A stretch of DNA of 64,000 nt from positions 372,001-436,000 of the forward strand of contig JAWKAU010000040.1 in assembly GCA_033398695.1 (NCBI GenBank), given 5' to 3'. The notes under the pieces are model-generated. The model had not been told where the DNA came from. It did no database searches and saw only the letters and a list, made by a program, of their open reading frames with translations. Shown one piece after another: positions 53,931 to 64,000 of this stretch (position 1 is the stretch's first letter; every line of letters starts with the position of its first letter). This DNA is from Orobanche coerulescens. Taxonomy: Eukaryota > Streptophyta > Magnoliopsida > Lamiales > Orobanchaceae. The position numbers were made by a program, and so were the translations under genes.

Positions 53931-55303
53931 TGGCTATCCTAATCTTCCACTACCTTAGCTGACAAGGACATTCTAAGCACTACATTAATCTTCCCTTCTA
54001 AGATCTCTTCGTTACCTTCTTCTATCTCTTCTCCACTATCCTCATTCTTAATCTCTTCTTCATCCTCACTTTCAGTCGCTATTTCCCCTGACTTAATGAC
54101 TACAGCTCGCTTATTTAGATAGTTCGGGTCTATGTGACCTATACCTTGACACCTATAGCATCGGATCTCATATGTCCTGGGTTAAGGTTTGGAAATTGGT
54201 GAAGGTTGTGACTTAGTTGGCGGATTAGGGGCTGACTGGACCCTATTGACCGATGGTTTAGGGTCTTCCTTATAGTTAGTGGGCTGTCTCGGTTTCCGTG
54301 GGATACTAGGAGTGGTGTTCTTCCTAGTTTGATGCCTCCGAACTTAGGTTTCTATTTTCCTAGCCCTGTGCACCATCTCTTCTAATTCATGCATGGTCAT
54401 GAGATCTAATTGGTCTCTAATCTCAACATTAAGTCCGGCTAAGAACCTAGTCATGGCGCTATCGTGGTCCTCCTCTATATGACACCTAATTAGTCCAGTT
54501 TCCATCTCCTTATAATAATCGTCTATCGACTTGGTCCCTTGCCTTAAAGTTTGAAGACTATAACTAAGGTCCCTCATGTAATAGCTAGGAACAAGCCTTT
54601 CCTTCATCACTCGCTTAAGCTCTTCCCATGTATCTATAGGCCTTTACCCACGTCGATGCCTAAGTTGAACTACATGATCCCACCATACAAGAGCATACCC
54701 AGTGAACTCTACAGTAGCGATCTTAACCTTCTTAAGATCAGAAAAGTTCCGACACTCAAATTGTCCCTCGACCTTCCTAACCCATTCAAAGTAAGTTTCG
54801 GGATCAGATTTACCTTCAAAAGGTGGTATGGAAAACTTAACACTACTTAAGTTATCATCTACCCATCCCTATTGTTCCCTAGGCTCTCGGTCGATCCTAG
54901 ACTGCCTATCATCCTCAAAGTACTCATCATATTCATCTTCCGGATAGTATTCGAGTGGTGGAGGGGCTGCCCTAACTCTACCCCTTCCTCTACCTCTATA
55001 CTGTGAATCCCTTCCTCCCATTGTGGGTTCTTTTTCTCAGTATTCCCTATTCCTAATAGTAGGTTCGGGAGTTTGTGAAGTTCTATGGGATGCCAGCTCT
55101 TCTCTCATCTCCAACATCATGTTTTCCATCCTTTGTATGTAGGATGTCAGGCCTTCGAGTTGGAATTGCACATCACGGAAGCTTTGGATTTTATTAGTAA
55201 CTAGTGCGTCGCTTAGGACCTTTTCCTCGTCTACGGGATCCTTCCCAGCTCGTCTAGGTGCTGGAATTTCTCCATCCTTTGAGTTTCTTGATCCTGCCAT
55301 CAT
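53931..55303 (-). pseudogene. Element C Gag
   Basis: A start near 55303 (MMAGSRNSKDGEIPAPRRAG) with a coiled-coil-like segment (QLEGLTSYIQRMENMMLEMR) stops at 55037. The Gag domain continues in pieces (FEGKSDPETYFEWVRKVE-like near 54830-54750, and 54344-54610 with RLVPSYYMRDLSYSLQTLRQ and TRFLAGLNVEIRDQLDLMTM). The knuckle (CYRCQGIGHIDPNY, about 54165-54125) has lost its last Cys. An acidic stretch follows. Confidence 0.83.
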
Positions 55304-55436
55304 GGTACCAAGTGATTCGAAACAGGAAACAAGTATCGAATATCTTACTTAAAACACAACAACTTAACTCCAATGCAAACCACAAAATCATATATATATG
55401 AGAGAATAAAAGATAAGAGAGGAACGACTAAACCAT

Positions 55437-55448
55437 TCTCTGATGCCA
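55437..55448 (-). promoter_or_regulatory. Element C primer binding site
   Basis: The minus strand TGGCATCAGAGA lies two bases after the 5' LTR. It is initiator-Met-like with C at position 4. Confidence 0.78.
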
Positions 55449-55450
55449 AA

Positions 55451-57121
55451 TGATACCGAATGACACCCAACAGTGTTACCAATACAGGGACTGTTGTGAA
55501 TCGTGGTTGTACGAAGCGGAAGTAGGTTTCCTTGAGTAAAAGGAACAAACAACAAACAACAAATAGTAACAACAGACAGCACTTCGGTATGCCAACAGTA
55601 ACTAATCAGATGGTATTTCGATACAGCACTTCGATACAGCGATAATTGGACAAGATTTCGCAAGAATATTCGACAAAGACTTCGATACAAAGAATAATTG
55701 ACAAAGACTTCGCTACAAAGAATATTCGGACAAGATTCGATACGTTGATAATTGACAAAGACTTCGTTATAGCGACAATGGACTGCACTACGGTACAGCA
55801 ACAATGAACTGCACTTCGTTATAGCAACAATGAACTGCACTTCGTTACAGCAACAATGAACACGGAAATGACGAGGGCACATCAAACCCTTAAGAATTAA
55901 TCACTATAATCCCCTTAGAATCTTGTTCTAAATAAACGTTCGGAATTATTCTAAGAACTCAAGTTTCTGTGACTATGACTTAACAATTTTATGGACTAAA
56001 ATTGTAAGAATGTAAAAGTGAGAATTATAAGAATAAAACTCACAAAAATTCGAGCAACATCTCTTGACTCAAGCACAAGGCCGAAATATCTTTTTGATTT
56101 CAAAGGTGATCTGTCTTTTCATTACCAAAATGTCTCCTTTTATAGGAGTGTATAGAACAAACTATATTATCCCTGATATATTAAACTAAGGAAATAAAAT
56201 CAAGAGTGTCCCTATTTCTAAGACAATGAAGGGCGGTCACACATGTGACTAGATTAAAAGGAAGTAAACTAACATCAACTATCCTAGAAAGTAAATAAAG
56301 AAGTCTTGAAAAGGTCTTGGTCTTCACAACATCACGTTCATTTTGAAGCTCCCACATGCCAGAGTTCCTTTTCCAAGACAAAACAAAACATCACACCTTC
56401 CTTGAAGATTCCTCACGCCTAAGTCTAATTTCCAAGCTAGGATGAATTTTCCTTAATCATCAAGTCGACCTCCGGTTGTTCATTCTTTTTATAGAGTATT
56501 TTCCTTTTCGAGTTTTATGATTTAACTCTCATTTTCAGGAAACACGACAAAGACGCCCTCATGCCATTATTTAGGCAATATCTGGGGTCCGCCCTCAAGC
56601 TTTCTGTTTTTAGCTATATCTGGGCTGCCCTCAAGCAAAGCTATATCTGGGCTTAGGATTTGAACAACTATCGGGCCTTCTTGAATCTCAAGTAGATCCA
56701 CCGTCGCACAGTCACTAAACTTAGACATTATTTCCACTTCTAATTCGGGCAGATTAAGGACGAGCTGGTCTTCTTCTTTTCTTTGGACGTAAATTCTTCT
56801 AGGCTCGGGGTCTTTATTCAGTGCACTCCAAGTAGCCTCAGTGTGAGGGTCTTCAAGAGAGTATTTTTTCGAGGCCATACAGTAAACCTCTTGAGTAGGA
56901 ACCGAGTTGTCTTCATAAGAGTTAGTAACAGATAATAAGGTAATAGGTGTGGAACGTGCATTAAGTTTATTTCGTGAGGTGGTGCTAGTGTCACTCGTTC
57001 TTAATATTTCACTCGTTTGTTCTCTCAACTTCCTAGCATGTGTACGTGTGATAGGACCAGTGGGTCCATGACGGCTCCAACCGTTCCTAACTCTCTTGGT
57101 GGCACAACCGTGGTTGTATCA
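55451..57121 (-). repeat. Element C 5' LTR (1671 bp)
   Basis: The minus strand starts TGATACAACC (57121) and ends CGGTATCA (55451). Its U5 end has about three tandem copies of a roughly 27-bp AGCAACAATGAACTGCACTT unit (about 55770-55860) plus degenerate CTTCGATACA units from 55590. Its U3 start holds the pol tail coding. Only one LTR of C is in the window; the other end should lie left of element A. Confidence 0.82.
56567..57121 (-). pseudogene. Element C pol C-terminal extension encoded in the LTR
   Basis: From the LTR start the frame reads [20 protein letters not shown] and stays open for about 150 codons (to 56567), much longer than in the other elements. The GPITR.HARK segment corresponds to GPITRARAKR of element K. 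The rest is polar with acidic patches and is not recognised. In the full element this would be the C-terminus of integrase; here it is the 5' LTR copy. Confidence 0.65.
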
Positions 57122-57740
57122 ATTACAAGTCCGATAACTGAATGTTTGAAGAAAGGCACGTTTAACTGGAGCAGGGCTGCCCAAGAGGCGTTTAAAAAGT
57201 TGAAAATAAAGTTGTGTGAAGCACCAATCTTGGCATTACCCGATTTTACACAACCGTTCGAAGTAGAGTGTGATGCTAGCGGAGTTGGCATTAAAGAGGT
57301 TCTTATTCAAGGAAAGCATCCTATTACATATTTTTCGGAGAAGTTAAGTGGTGCTCGGCTCAATTATTGTACATATGACAAGGAGTTCTATGCTATTGTG
57401 AGGGTTCTAGATCATTGGAGTCACTATCTTTGGCCAAAGCACTTTATTCTAATTGGACCATGAATCGTTGAAATATATTAACGGACAACATAAGTTAAGT
57501 CTGAGACATGCTAAATGGGTGGAGTTCTTACAATCATTTCACTTTTCATCAAAATATAAGGATGGTGAAAGCAATGTTGTTGCAGATGCTTTATCTAGAC
57601 GGTATACTCTACTATCTACGCTTGATGTTCATTTACTTGGATTTGAGATGTTGAAAGATTGTTATGTTGACGATGCTGATTTCAGAGAGATCTTCATCCT
57701 ATATGGATTTGTAAACCTGGTTCATTCGGAGTATTTATGA
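57122..57740 (+). pseudogene. Element H RT end and RNase H
   Basis: [59 protein letters not shown], then a frame change near 57452 and [20 protein letters not shown]. It stops near 57740 after an insertion. Confidence 0.88.
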
Positions 57741-59039
57741 TACAAGATAGATTTCTCTTTAAGCGGAATCGACTTTGCTTACCCAAACATGCGGTTCAGG
57801 AGCTATTAATTCGTGAAGCTCATGGAGGAGGCTTGGCTGGCCACTTTGGCACTGCTAAGACCGTGGAAGTGCTCAAGGAACATTTTCATTGGCCCAAAAT
57901 GTAAAAGGACATGAATGATGTCGTTAGTAAGTGCGTGACGTGTCATATGGCGAAAAGCTCGTTCAAACCCGGTTTATATATGCCTCTACCGATTCCAGAA
58001 AGACGATGGGAGGATGTTTCGATGGATTTTATCATTGCTTTTCCTTGTACTCAACGAGGTAAGGATGCTATTATGGTTGTCATCGATCATTTCTCGAAGA
58101 TGGCTCATTTTGTCGCTTGTCATAAAACCAATGATGCAAGTAACGTCGCAGACTTATATTTCCGAGAAGTGGTTCGTTTACATGGAATACCGAAGACTAT
58201 TGTTTCGGATCGGGATTCTAAGTTTCTTAGCTATTTTTGGAACACATTATGGAGAAAGGTGGGAACCAAACTCTTATTTAGTACTTCGCATCATCCTCAA
58301 ACCAGACCGAGGTGACTAATCGAACTTTGGGTACTTTGCTACGTAGTCTTGTAAGCAAAATGCAGAATGATTGGGATCTAAAACTTGCACATGCAGAGTT
58401 TGCATACAACCGATCCCCAACTCATGCCACGGCTCACTCACCTTTTGGAATCTTTTATGGTTTGAATCCGTATATGCCATTGGATTTAATTCCCTTGCTG
58501 AGCGATGAGTTAGTTCACAAAGACGCACAGTCGAAACTTAAGTCCATGATGAGGCTACATAAACAATTACGTAATCGGATCAAGGAGGTTAATGATGCTT
58601 ACAAACAGAAGTCTAACAAACAAAGAAAATCGAGACTATTTGAAATTGGCGATTTGGTTTCGGTACATTTGAGAATGGAACGATATATGGAGATACGCAA
58701 GAATAAACTTATGCCATGAGCGAGGGTCCTTACAAGATAGTTGCGAAAATAAACGATAACGCGTACAAGGTAGAACTCCCGGGTGATTATGGAATACATG
58801 CTACTTTTAACATAGGTGATCTATCCCCGTATCTCGATGAAGATGGGATTGCGTAATTGAGGACAATTCCTTTTAAAGAAGGCAGGAATGATACGAAAAC
58901 GACTATTCCGAATGAAGAAGACGAAGTGAGAATTGACGTAAGCAACCATGCAACCCGCCATGCACATACAACTACATACTTGGGCGAGAAAACGGATACA
59001 AAGATTGGAATGACTTTGATGATCGGACTCGGAATAACT
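57741..59039 (+). pseudogene. Element H integrase and pol tail
   Basis: HHCC domain ([26 protein letters not shown]), core frame 57911-58315 ([31 protein letters not shown]). An 8-9 base deletion near 58303 removes DGQ of the catalytic HPQTDGQTE motif. The C-terminal part 58312-58719 stops at TGA. The remainder, including YLDEDGIA, a stop at 58854-58856 and LRTIPFKE, leads into the LTR tail [20 protein letters not shown] that ends at 59042. Confidence 0.87.
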
Positions 59040-59754
59040 TAGATTTGTCGACATGCGTACGTAAAATCCCCATGCACTATACACGATACATACAATGCAT
59101 GGGAGCCGTCGATATTGGTCCAATGTGGTGAAGATTTTGGTCGATTTTGTGGGATATTGATTCATCCCATTTCTTTATATTAAAGCATGTCTTCCTTTTT
59201 CAAAGTCTTGTAGTATAATATCTTTGGTTCTCAAGGGAAACTTTTCAAGAGATTTTGCCGTCCCGCGCCTTTCTTCCCTTGGATCGTGACTTGGTGTCAT
59301 GAAGTGGACAATTTTCTAGTCTAAGATGCTTACTTTGTTTTGTTGTCTTTTTTTATTTTAAAAGATCATGTGATCTTACCTACTTTTGGATCTTAGCTAT
59401 AAGTAGCCATGTATAGCTTGTATGGAAGACATTGAATGATAATAAAAATACTTTTGTATTATCCAAGTGTTGGAAGAGTTCGTACCAAAAAATTGATTAA
59501 TATTCGACGTGTTTTCGAGTTTTAATCCGATCAACTCTCAATAGGTCTTGAGAAGAAATCACTTTATCGAGTTATAGGTCTAACTCGATAAACACCTTGT
59601 GCTTGTTCTTATTCGGCCGAATTGCCCTAATTTCGGACGATTTTTATGTTGTGTTCTATACCTCAAATTATTGTTCGTGTTCTTATTACATAAAAATACA
59701 CTTCCTTTGCATTGCATGCGATATACATTTATATCCGGACGTGAATTCGCATCA
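58889..59754 (+). repeat. Element H 3' LTR
   Basis: An 866-bp LTR, TGATACGAAAACG to GAATTCGCATCA. TATA-like GCTATAAGTAG at about 59396-59406. Leader hairpins at 59535-59554 and 59563-59592. Confidence 0.88.
59535..59592 (+). promoter_or_regulatory. Tandem leader hairpins, LTR H
   Basis: Hairpin 1: CTCTCAA/TTGAGAA around TAGGTC. Hairpin 2: TTTATCGAGT/ACTCGATAAA around TATAGGTCTA, ten Watson-Crick pairs, the most stable version in the window. Confidence 0.65.
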
Positions 59755-60554
59755 TCTGTGGACCGTTTCAAAAAGGCAAACAAGTCAAAACCACCCTGAA
59801 AAGCAAATCATACCTATCCACTAACAGAGTTTTAGAAATGCTACATATGGATCTCTACGGTCCTATAACCCTGTAAGTTTGAGAGGTAAGAAATATTGTC
59901 TCGTTATTGTTGATGATTATTCCAGGTATGCTTGGACAATCTTTCTGAGCAAGAAGAAGGAAACCACAACAAAGCTGCTAGAGCACCTGAAAAAGCTTCA
60001 GAATGAGAAAGGGTTGAGTATCGTGTCCATTCGTTCCGACAAAGGCATTGAATTTACTAACTGCTTTATAGAGCAATACTATTCGGAAAATGGAATACAA
60101 CACGAATACTCGGCTGCCCGAACTCCTCAACAAAATGGTGTTGCCGAGCGAAACAACAGGACGCTCAAAGAAGCAACAAGAACCATGATCGCCGCAAGCA
60201 AGTTGTCGCGGCGCTTCTGGGCTGAAGTAACAAATTCAGCATGCTATACACAAAACCGCTGTATCATCAACAAGCATCACAACAAAACAGCATACGAGGT
60301 ATGGAACAACAAAACTCCATTGATTTCATATTTTCACATATTTGGATGCAGATGTAATGTTCTGAACAACGGGAAAGACCAACTTAGAACCTTCGACGAG
60401 AAGTCGGATGAAGGGATATTTATAGGTTATTCCTCTGTCAGCAAAGCTTTCAGGATCTTTAACAAAAGGAAGCTGACAGTCGATGAATCTGTACATGTAG
60501 TGTTCAATGAACCTCACCATGACCCTACATGAGTAGAAGATCTGACTCAGAATA
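59755..60554 (+). pseudogene. Fragment N: Ty1/copia integrase
   Basis: Copia-type pre-integrase end (CGPFQKGKQVKTTLKSKSYL) and integrase core: first Asp in EMLHMDLYGP, second in SIRSDKGIEFTNCF, Glu in QQNGVAERNNRTLKEATRTM, then the downstream GIFIGYSSVSKAFRIFNKRK block. A one-base shift near 59873 separates the first part from the open frame 59879-60532, which ends in TGA. It is truncated on the left by H and on the right by J. This is the oldest layer visible. Confidence 0.9.
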
Positions 60555-60778
60555 TGATACGAATCATGTATCGAGGCGAAGTGGAAGCAATATTCGCGAA
60601 TGACAAACGAACAGCAATCGGCCAAATGGAATCGAACCAGCAACCACCTTTCGCTACAGCAACGACCCGTCGCTACTGCCGTAACGAACAGCAACAATCG
60701 ACAACTAACAGCAACCACCCTTTGCTACAACATTAGCGAACAGCAACAACTCTCAATCAAACAGTGACCGGTCGGTCG
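60555..60778 (-). repeat. LTR stump J, related to element G
   Basis: Begins TGATACGAATCATGTATCGAG and follows the U5 end of LTR G (CGAAGTGGAAGC, CTTCGCTACAGCA motifs) with clear divergence, until element I cuts it. The rest of J would lie right of the window. Confidence 0.8.
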
Positions 60779-61722
60779 TGATACGATATCTAATATTCCA
60801 GTCGGAGAATCTCCAATAAAAATCGACATCCATGATGATGCAAATTCGCATGGCCATGCATCATTATATTTGGGAGAAAAGAATACGCGGCTTGGAGTTA
60901 CGTTGTTAATCGGAATCGGAATAACGTAGAATTCGACGACGGAATCGGTCCGAAAGCATGAGAAAATCGGCCATATCATGCTTGAAAGGGACATATCTTG
61001 ACTTCATATCTTTACAAAATAAAGAAGTGATTCCCTCCTTCCCCACCTTGTCACAAACGGCCGAACCAATGGATGGAGTGAAGACTTTCTTCATCATGTC
61101 ACTATCCCTCATTTCATTATCACCTATGTAGTTCCAAGAAGGAGGATATCACAAATCTACACCAAATCCTCCTAAGGTGTGATCGGCCGAAATGCATGCA
61201 TGGGAAGAATGATATTTTGTTCTACTTCATGTCACCATCAAAGACCAAGAGTGCTTCATGTCCCTTTCACCTAATAACACCAAGAGACTTGATATCTCAT
61301 CCTTGGATTTTCGGCCGAAATGATGTTGCTAGGAAGTTCGTTTTTTCATTTTGTTGTATTTTCTTTCGGTTATAAACTACTATATATAGTAGTGTTCGTT
61401 GTACTTGTAATGTATCGAGAATCATAATAAACTTTGTATTTCCTTTGAAATATACGTTGAACGAGTTCGACAAACTTTAGTTACTATTTCGACGAGTCTC
61501 GAGATTTTAACTTGATCAATTCTCAAAAGGTCTTGGGAAGAGATTACCCTTTTATCGAGTTATAGGTCTAGTTCGATAAAAACACACCAAACTCCGTACA
61601 TCATACTATATCACGGCCGAATCCCATTAAATTCGTCCATCACCTTTGTAATTTTTGATCCATATTGTAAACTTGTTAATCTTCCGTTGTGTTTATACGT
61701 ATTACTTACGTAATTCGTATCA
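60779..61722 (+). repeat. Element I 5' LTR
   Basis: A 944-bp LTR, TGATACGATATC to ATTCGTATCA. The U3 start encodes [20 protein letters not shown]. Palindromic TATA region near 61376-61393, hairpins at 61520-61539 and 61551-61580. Confidence 0.94.
61520..61580 (+). promoter_or_regulatory. Tandem leader hairpins, LTR I
   Basis: Hairpin 1: TTCTCAA/TTGGGAA around AAGGTC. Hairpin 2: TTTATCGAGT/GTTCGATAAA around TATAGGTCTA. Confidence 0.6.
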
Positions 61723-61726
61723 TAAG

Positions 61727-61737
61727 TGGTATCAGAG
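61727..61737 (+). promoter_or_regulatory. Element I primer binding site (tRNA-iMet)
   Basis: TGGTATCAGAG lies four bases after the LTR end. Exact initiator-Met match. Confidence 0.9.
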
Positions 61738-61770
61738 ACATTTGTCTCACGCTTCGACATCATCAAGAAG

Positions 61771-62640
61771 ATGGCATTCACCGATGAAGAAGTAGCACAA
61801 CTACGTGGCGTTCTTCGTGGCTTGCGGGAGCCCGAGAATCCATGCACGAGGACATGACACCATGCATGCACCACGACATGCGGATGAATACAAGACCAGC
61901 GAACTTAGGAGTTCGTAGGCGGCACCGATCCCGAGGTTTATTTGGAGTGGGAAAGAAAAATTGAACGAATGTTTGAGTTCAAGGAGCTCAATGACGAGGT
62001 ACGTTGCAAGTACGCGATTCTCAAACTTGGAAAGGAGCTTCCCTTTGGTTTGAGCGAATGAAGACGCAAAGAAGTCGTGCTTAGGAAAAGAGAAGATACG
62101 TTCGTGGGATTCCCTAAAAAGGAAACTACGAAAAGATATGTCCCGGCTACACACAAGCTAAGTACATGCCGAAAAATTTCGACCTCACGCAAGGAAAGCT
62201 AAGTGTCGAGGAGTACATCGAGGAATTTGAAAACTTATCCTTGATGGGAGAACTTGAAGAAAGCGAAGAATTGCGCATGTCCCGTTTCCTACGAGGTTTG
62301 AACAAAAATATTGCTAATTCCGTGGAACTCTACCCCTATTCCGACTTCGATACTTTATGCGGGCTTTGCATAAAGTTGGAAAATCAAAACAAAACAAAAC
62401 TCTCTAAACCCGAATTCCCACCTAAATACGGAAATACCAACTTTGGCGCGAGTTCTAGCTCGTTTCCAAAACCTGTCACCACAAGCCAGACCGTTACTAC
62501 CCTTCCAAAAACTCCTATCACACCAAAAGAAACAAGCCTATCTAAAGTCCGGTGTTTCAAATGTCAAGGATTTGGACACTATCAAAGTGCTTGTCCAAAT
62601 CGGAGGATTGTAACGTTGCGAGAAGCCATAGCCGCCCGAG
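61771..62640 (+). pseudogene. Element I Gag, N-terminal half broken
   Basis: The ATG at 61771 (MAFTDEEVAQL). Deletions near 61833, 61912, 62035, 62085 and 62135-62180 scramble the first half. From 62166 the frame is clean: LTQGKLSVEEYIEEFENLSL, SRFLRGLNKNIANSVELYPY and the CCHC knuckle CFKCQGFGHYQSACPNRR at about 62552-62605. Confidence 0.88.
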
Positions 62641-63180
62641 AGGAATTATTAGCCGAAGAAGAAAGAGTTGGAGACGTTTTTAACTTAGAAGCTGACGAAG
62701 AAGAAGAAGAATGCGAGGCATACGATGCCCCGAACTATGACACGAACCTTGTCCTTCGCATGTTACAAACGAAGGCCGCCCCAAGTGACGAAGAACAACG
62801 GGACCAAATCTTCCACACGAAGTGTCGTGTCGGAGATAAATGGTGTAGCTTGATCATTGACGGTGGAAGTTGTACAAACGTGGCATCAAGCGAGATGGTT
62901 TCAAAACTCGGTTTGATCACCACGGCCCATCCTAAGCCGTATGCACTCCATTGGCTCGATGATGGAAACAAAGTGAAGGTATCAAGACAAGTGAAGGTCG
63001 GACTCACCATGGGTTCGTATGGCGATGACATTACATGCGATGTACTACCGATGGACGCATGTCACGTGTTATTAGGAAGACCTTGGTTATTTGATCGGGA
63101 CGTACTACATCGAGGAGGAGTAATGAGTATGAGTTACGTGACAAAGGTAAAAAATTGTTCTTAAACCTATGTCACCTCAA
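62605..63180 (+). pseudogene. Element I protease
   Basis: Continues the frame 62166-63164: acidic linker, IIDGGSCTNVASSEMVSKLG, LLGRPWLFDRDVLHRG. A lost G near 63116 shifts the frame directly after the LHRG block, ending at 63164. Confidence 0.9.
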
Positions 63181-64000
63181 GCTATCCGGACGATGAGTTC
63201 GAAAAAGTCGAAGGACCGAAGCTTACGATGTTTGCAAACGAGAAAGAAGTCGAACACGCCATTGACGATGGCGAACGTGTTTATTTGATGATGATCAAGG
63301 AGGTCCAAATCTTGCCACCAAATCGCAACATGAGGAAGAGATAGACGCACTATTGCACGAGTTTTGGACGTATTTCGAAGACTTGCCGGTAGGATTACCA
63401 CCTATCCGCGGGATTGAACACGATTGATCTTATACGGGAGCTCCATTACCGAACAAAGCGGCGTATCGTTGTAATCCCGAAGAAACCAAAGAACTACAAC
63501 GTCAAATTGATGAACTCATGAATCACGGATATGTCCGAGAAAGTTTAAGTCCGTGTGCGGTTCCGGTTCTACTTGTGCCAAAGAAAGACGGAACATGGCG
63601 AATGTGTATTGACAGAGAGCCGTGAATAACATCACCGTCAAGTATCGGTTTCCCATCCCGAGACTAGACGACATCCGGACGAGTTACATGGCTCGGTTAT
63701 ATTTTCCAAAGTTGATTTACGGAGCGGATACCATCAAATCCGCATGCGAGAGGGAGACGAATGGAAAACGGCGTTTAAAACAAAGAATGGACTTTACGAA
63801 TGGGTTGTGATGCCATTCGGCCTCACCAACGCCCGAGCACCTTTATGAGGTTGATGAACGAGGTTCTTAAACCTTTCTTGGGAAAGTTTGTTGTCGTGTA
63901 CTTAGACGACATTTTGATCTACAGTCGGTCCGTAGAAGAACATCTCAAACATTTGCGGTACGTGTTTGAGACGCTAAGGGAACAAAAACTTTATGGAAAA
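63181..64000 (+). pseudogene. Element I linker and RT, indel-ridden, truncated by window end
   Basis: All RT landmarks can be followed ([38 protein letters not shown], and YLDD near 63900), but they lie in different frames because of about ten single-base losses between 63150 and 63835. The longest clean stretch is 63622-63675. Confidence 0.88.

Larger units (their letters stand above)
10854..57121 (-). mobile_element. Element C: old Ty3/gypsy element, minus strand, host of four later insertions
   Basis: Segments of C in order from left to right: 10854-11151, 16695-17426, 26762-27905, 53337-55450, and the 5' LTR 55451-57121. They read leftward as Gag, protease, RT, RNase H, integrase without overlap once the CACTA element, E and G are removed at their TSDs. 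The 3' LTR must lie left of element A, outside the window. C is inserted in gypsy element H, whose coding sequence starts at 57122. Confidence 0.9.
57122..59754 (+). mobile_element. Element H: 3' half of an old Ty3/gypsy element, plus strand
   Basis: Pol from the RT thumb onward (57122-58888) and a 3' LTR (58889-59754). The left half is displaced beyond element C, outside the window. The coding start at 57122 ([16 protein letters not shown]) abuts the end of the C LTR exactly, showing that C inserted here. H itself sits in copia fragment N. Confidence 0.9.
60779..64000 (+). mobile_element. Element I: Ty3/gypsy element of the A/B/M family, 3' part outside window
   Basis: 5' LTR 60779-61722, primer site, then Gag, protease and RT to the window edge. 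The left flank is GGTCG (60774-60778); the right TSD cannot be checked. There are many 1-3 base deletions, particularly after 63100, relative to M. Confidence 0.92.

Noticed and set aside
59879..60532. Copia integrase frame as an active gene
   Set aside because: Only the integrase is left; the upstream frame is shifted, both ends are cut by other insertions, and no RT is present.
1..64000. CRISPR-like or tandem array interpretation of the repeated segments
   Set aside because: The recurrent segments are LTRs and pol domains of separate insertions with TSDs, not regularly spaced short repeats.

Overview
This window is repeat-dense nuclear DNA from a flowering plant. It is a stack of LTR retrotransposons (mostly Ty3/gypsy, one Ty1/copia fragment) plus one CACTA DNA transposon. 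I see no intact host gene. The plant origin rests on the retrotransposon lineages, on initiator-Met-tRNA primer sites, and on the captured plant gene pieces (CCT6, TPD1-like, spinster-like). The species cannot be named from this sequence. Letters A-N are my own labels for the elements.

Layout, solved from LTR ends and target-site duplications (TSDs). The outermost layer is copia fragment N (59755-60554, +). N was interrupted by gypsy H (+; only 57122-59754 is in the window). H was interrupted by gypsy C (-; 10854-57121, with a 1671-bp LTR at 55451-57121). C was then hit by four insertions. (1) Gypsy A (+, 1-10853) itself contains gypsy B (-, 2830-9014, TSD GGTTC). (2) A CACTA transposon lies at 11152-16694 (16-bp TIRs, TSD GTT). 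(3) Gypsy E (+, 17427-26761, TSD CTTGA) contains the non-autonomous element F (-, 19078-22599, TSD CAAAA/TAAAA). (4) Gypsy G (-, 27906-53331, TSD AGTAT) contains K (-, 29180-48091, TSD GGTCC), which contains L (+, 29681-35853, TSD CAAGA) and M (-, 39471-45717, TSD CGCTG). To the right of N lie an LTR stump J (60555-60778) and gypsy I (+, 60779 to the window end). The nest is six elements deep (N, H, C, G, K, L or M).

The gypsy elements share one gag-pol plan: Gag with a CCHC knuckle, then an IIDGGSC protease, RT, RNase H and integrase, with no chromodomain visible. The reading frame runs through the polypurine tract into U3 of the 3' LTR. In K and C this tail carries a GPITRARAKR-type motif, which suggests a CRM-like chromovirus (inference). 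Almost every copy is broken by stops or frameshifts. M has LTRs that differ at only about two positions and is the youngest.

The most interesting content is as follows. (a) The CACTA element carries exon-intron fragments of three unrelated host genes in one orientation (a Pack-CACTA). (b) A pair of tandem hairpins presenting AUAGGUCU-type loops, with covarying stems, recurs in the transcribed leader of otherwise dissimilar LTR families. (c) Element F joins a gag-like ORF and a pol-like C-terminal stub around an acidic region with no RT or integrase. (d) TATA boxes are embedded in family-specific palindromes.
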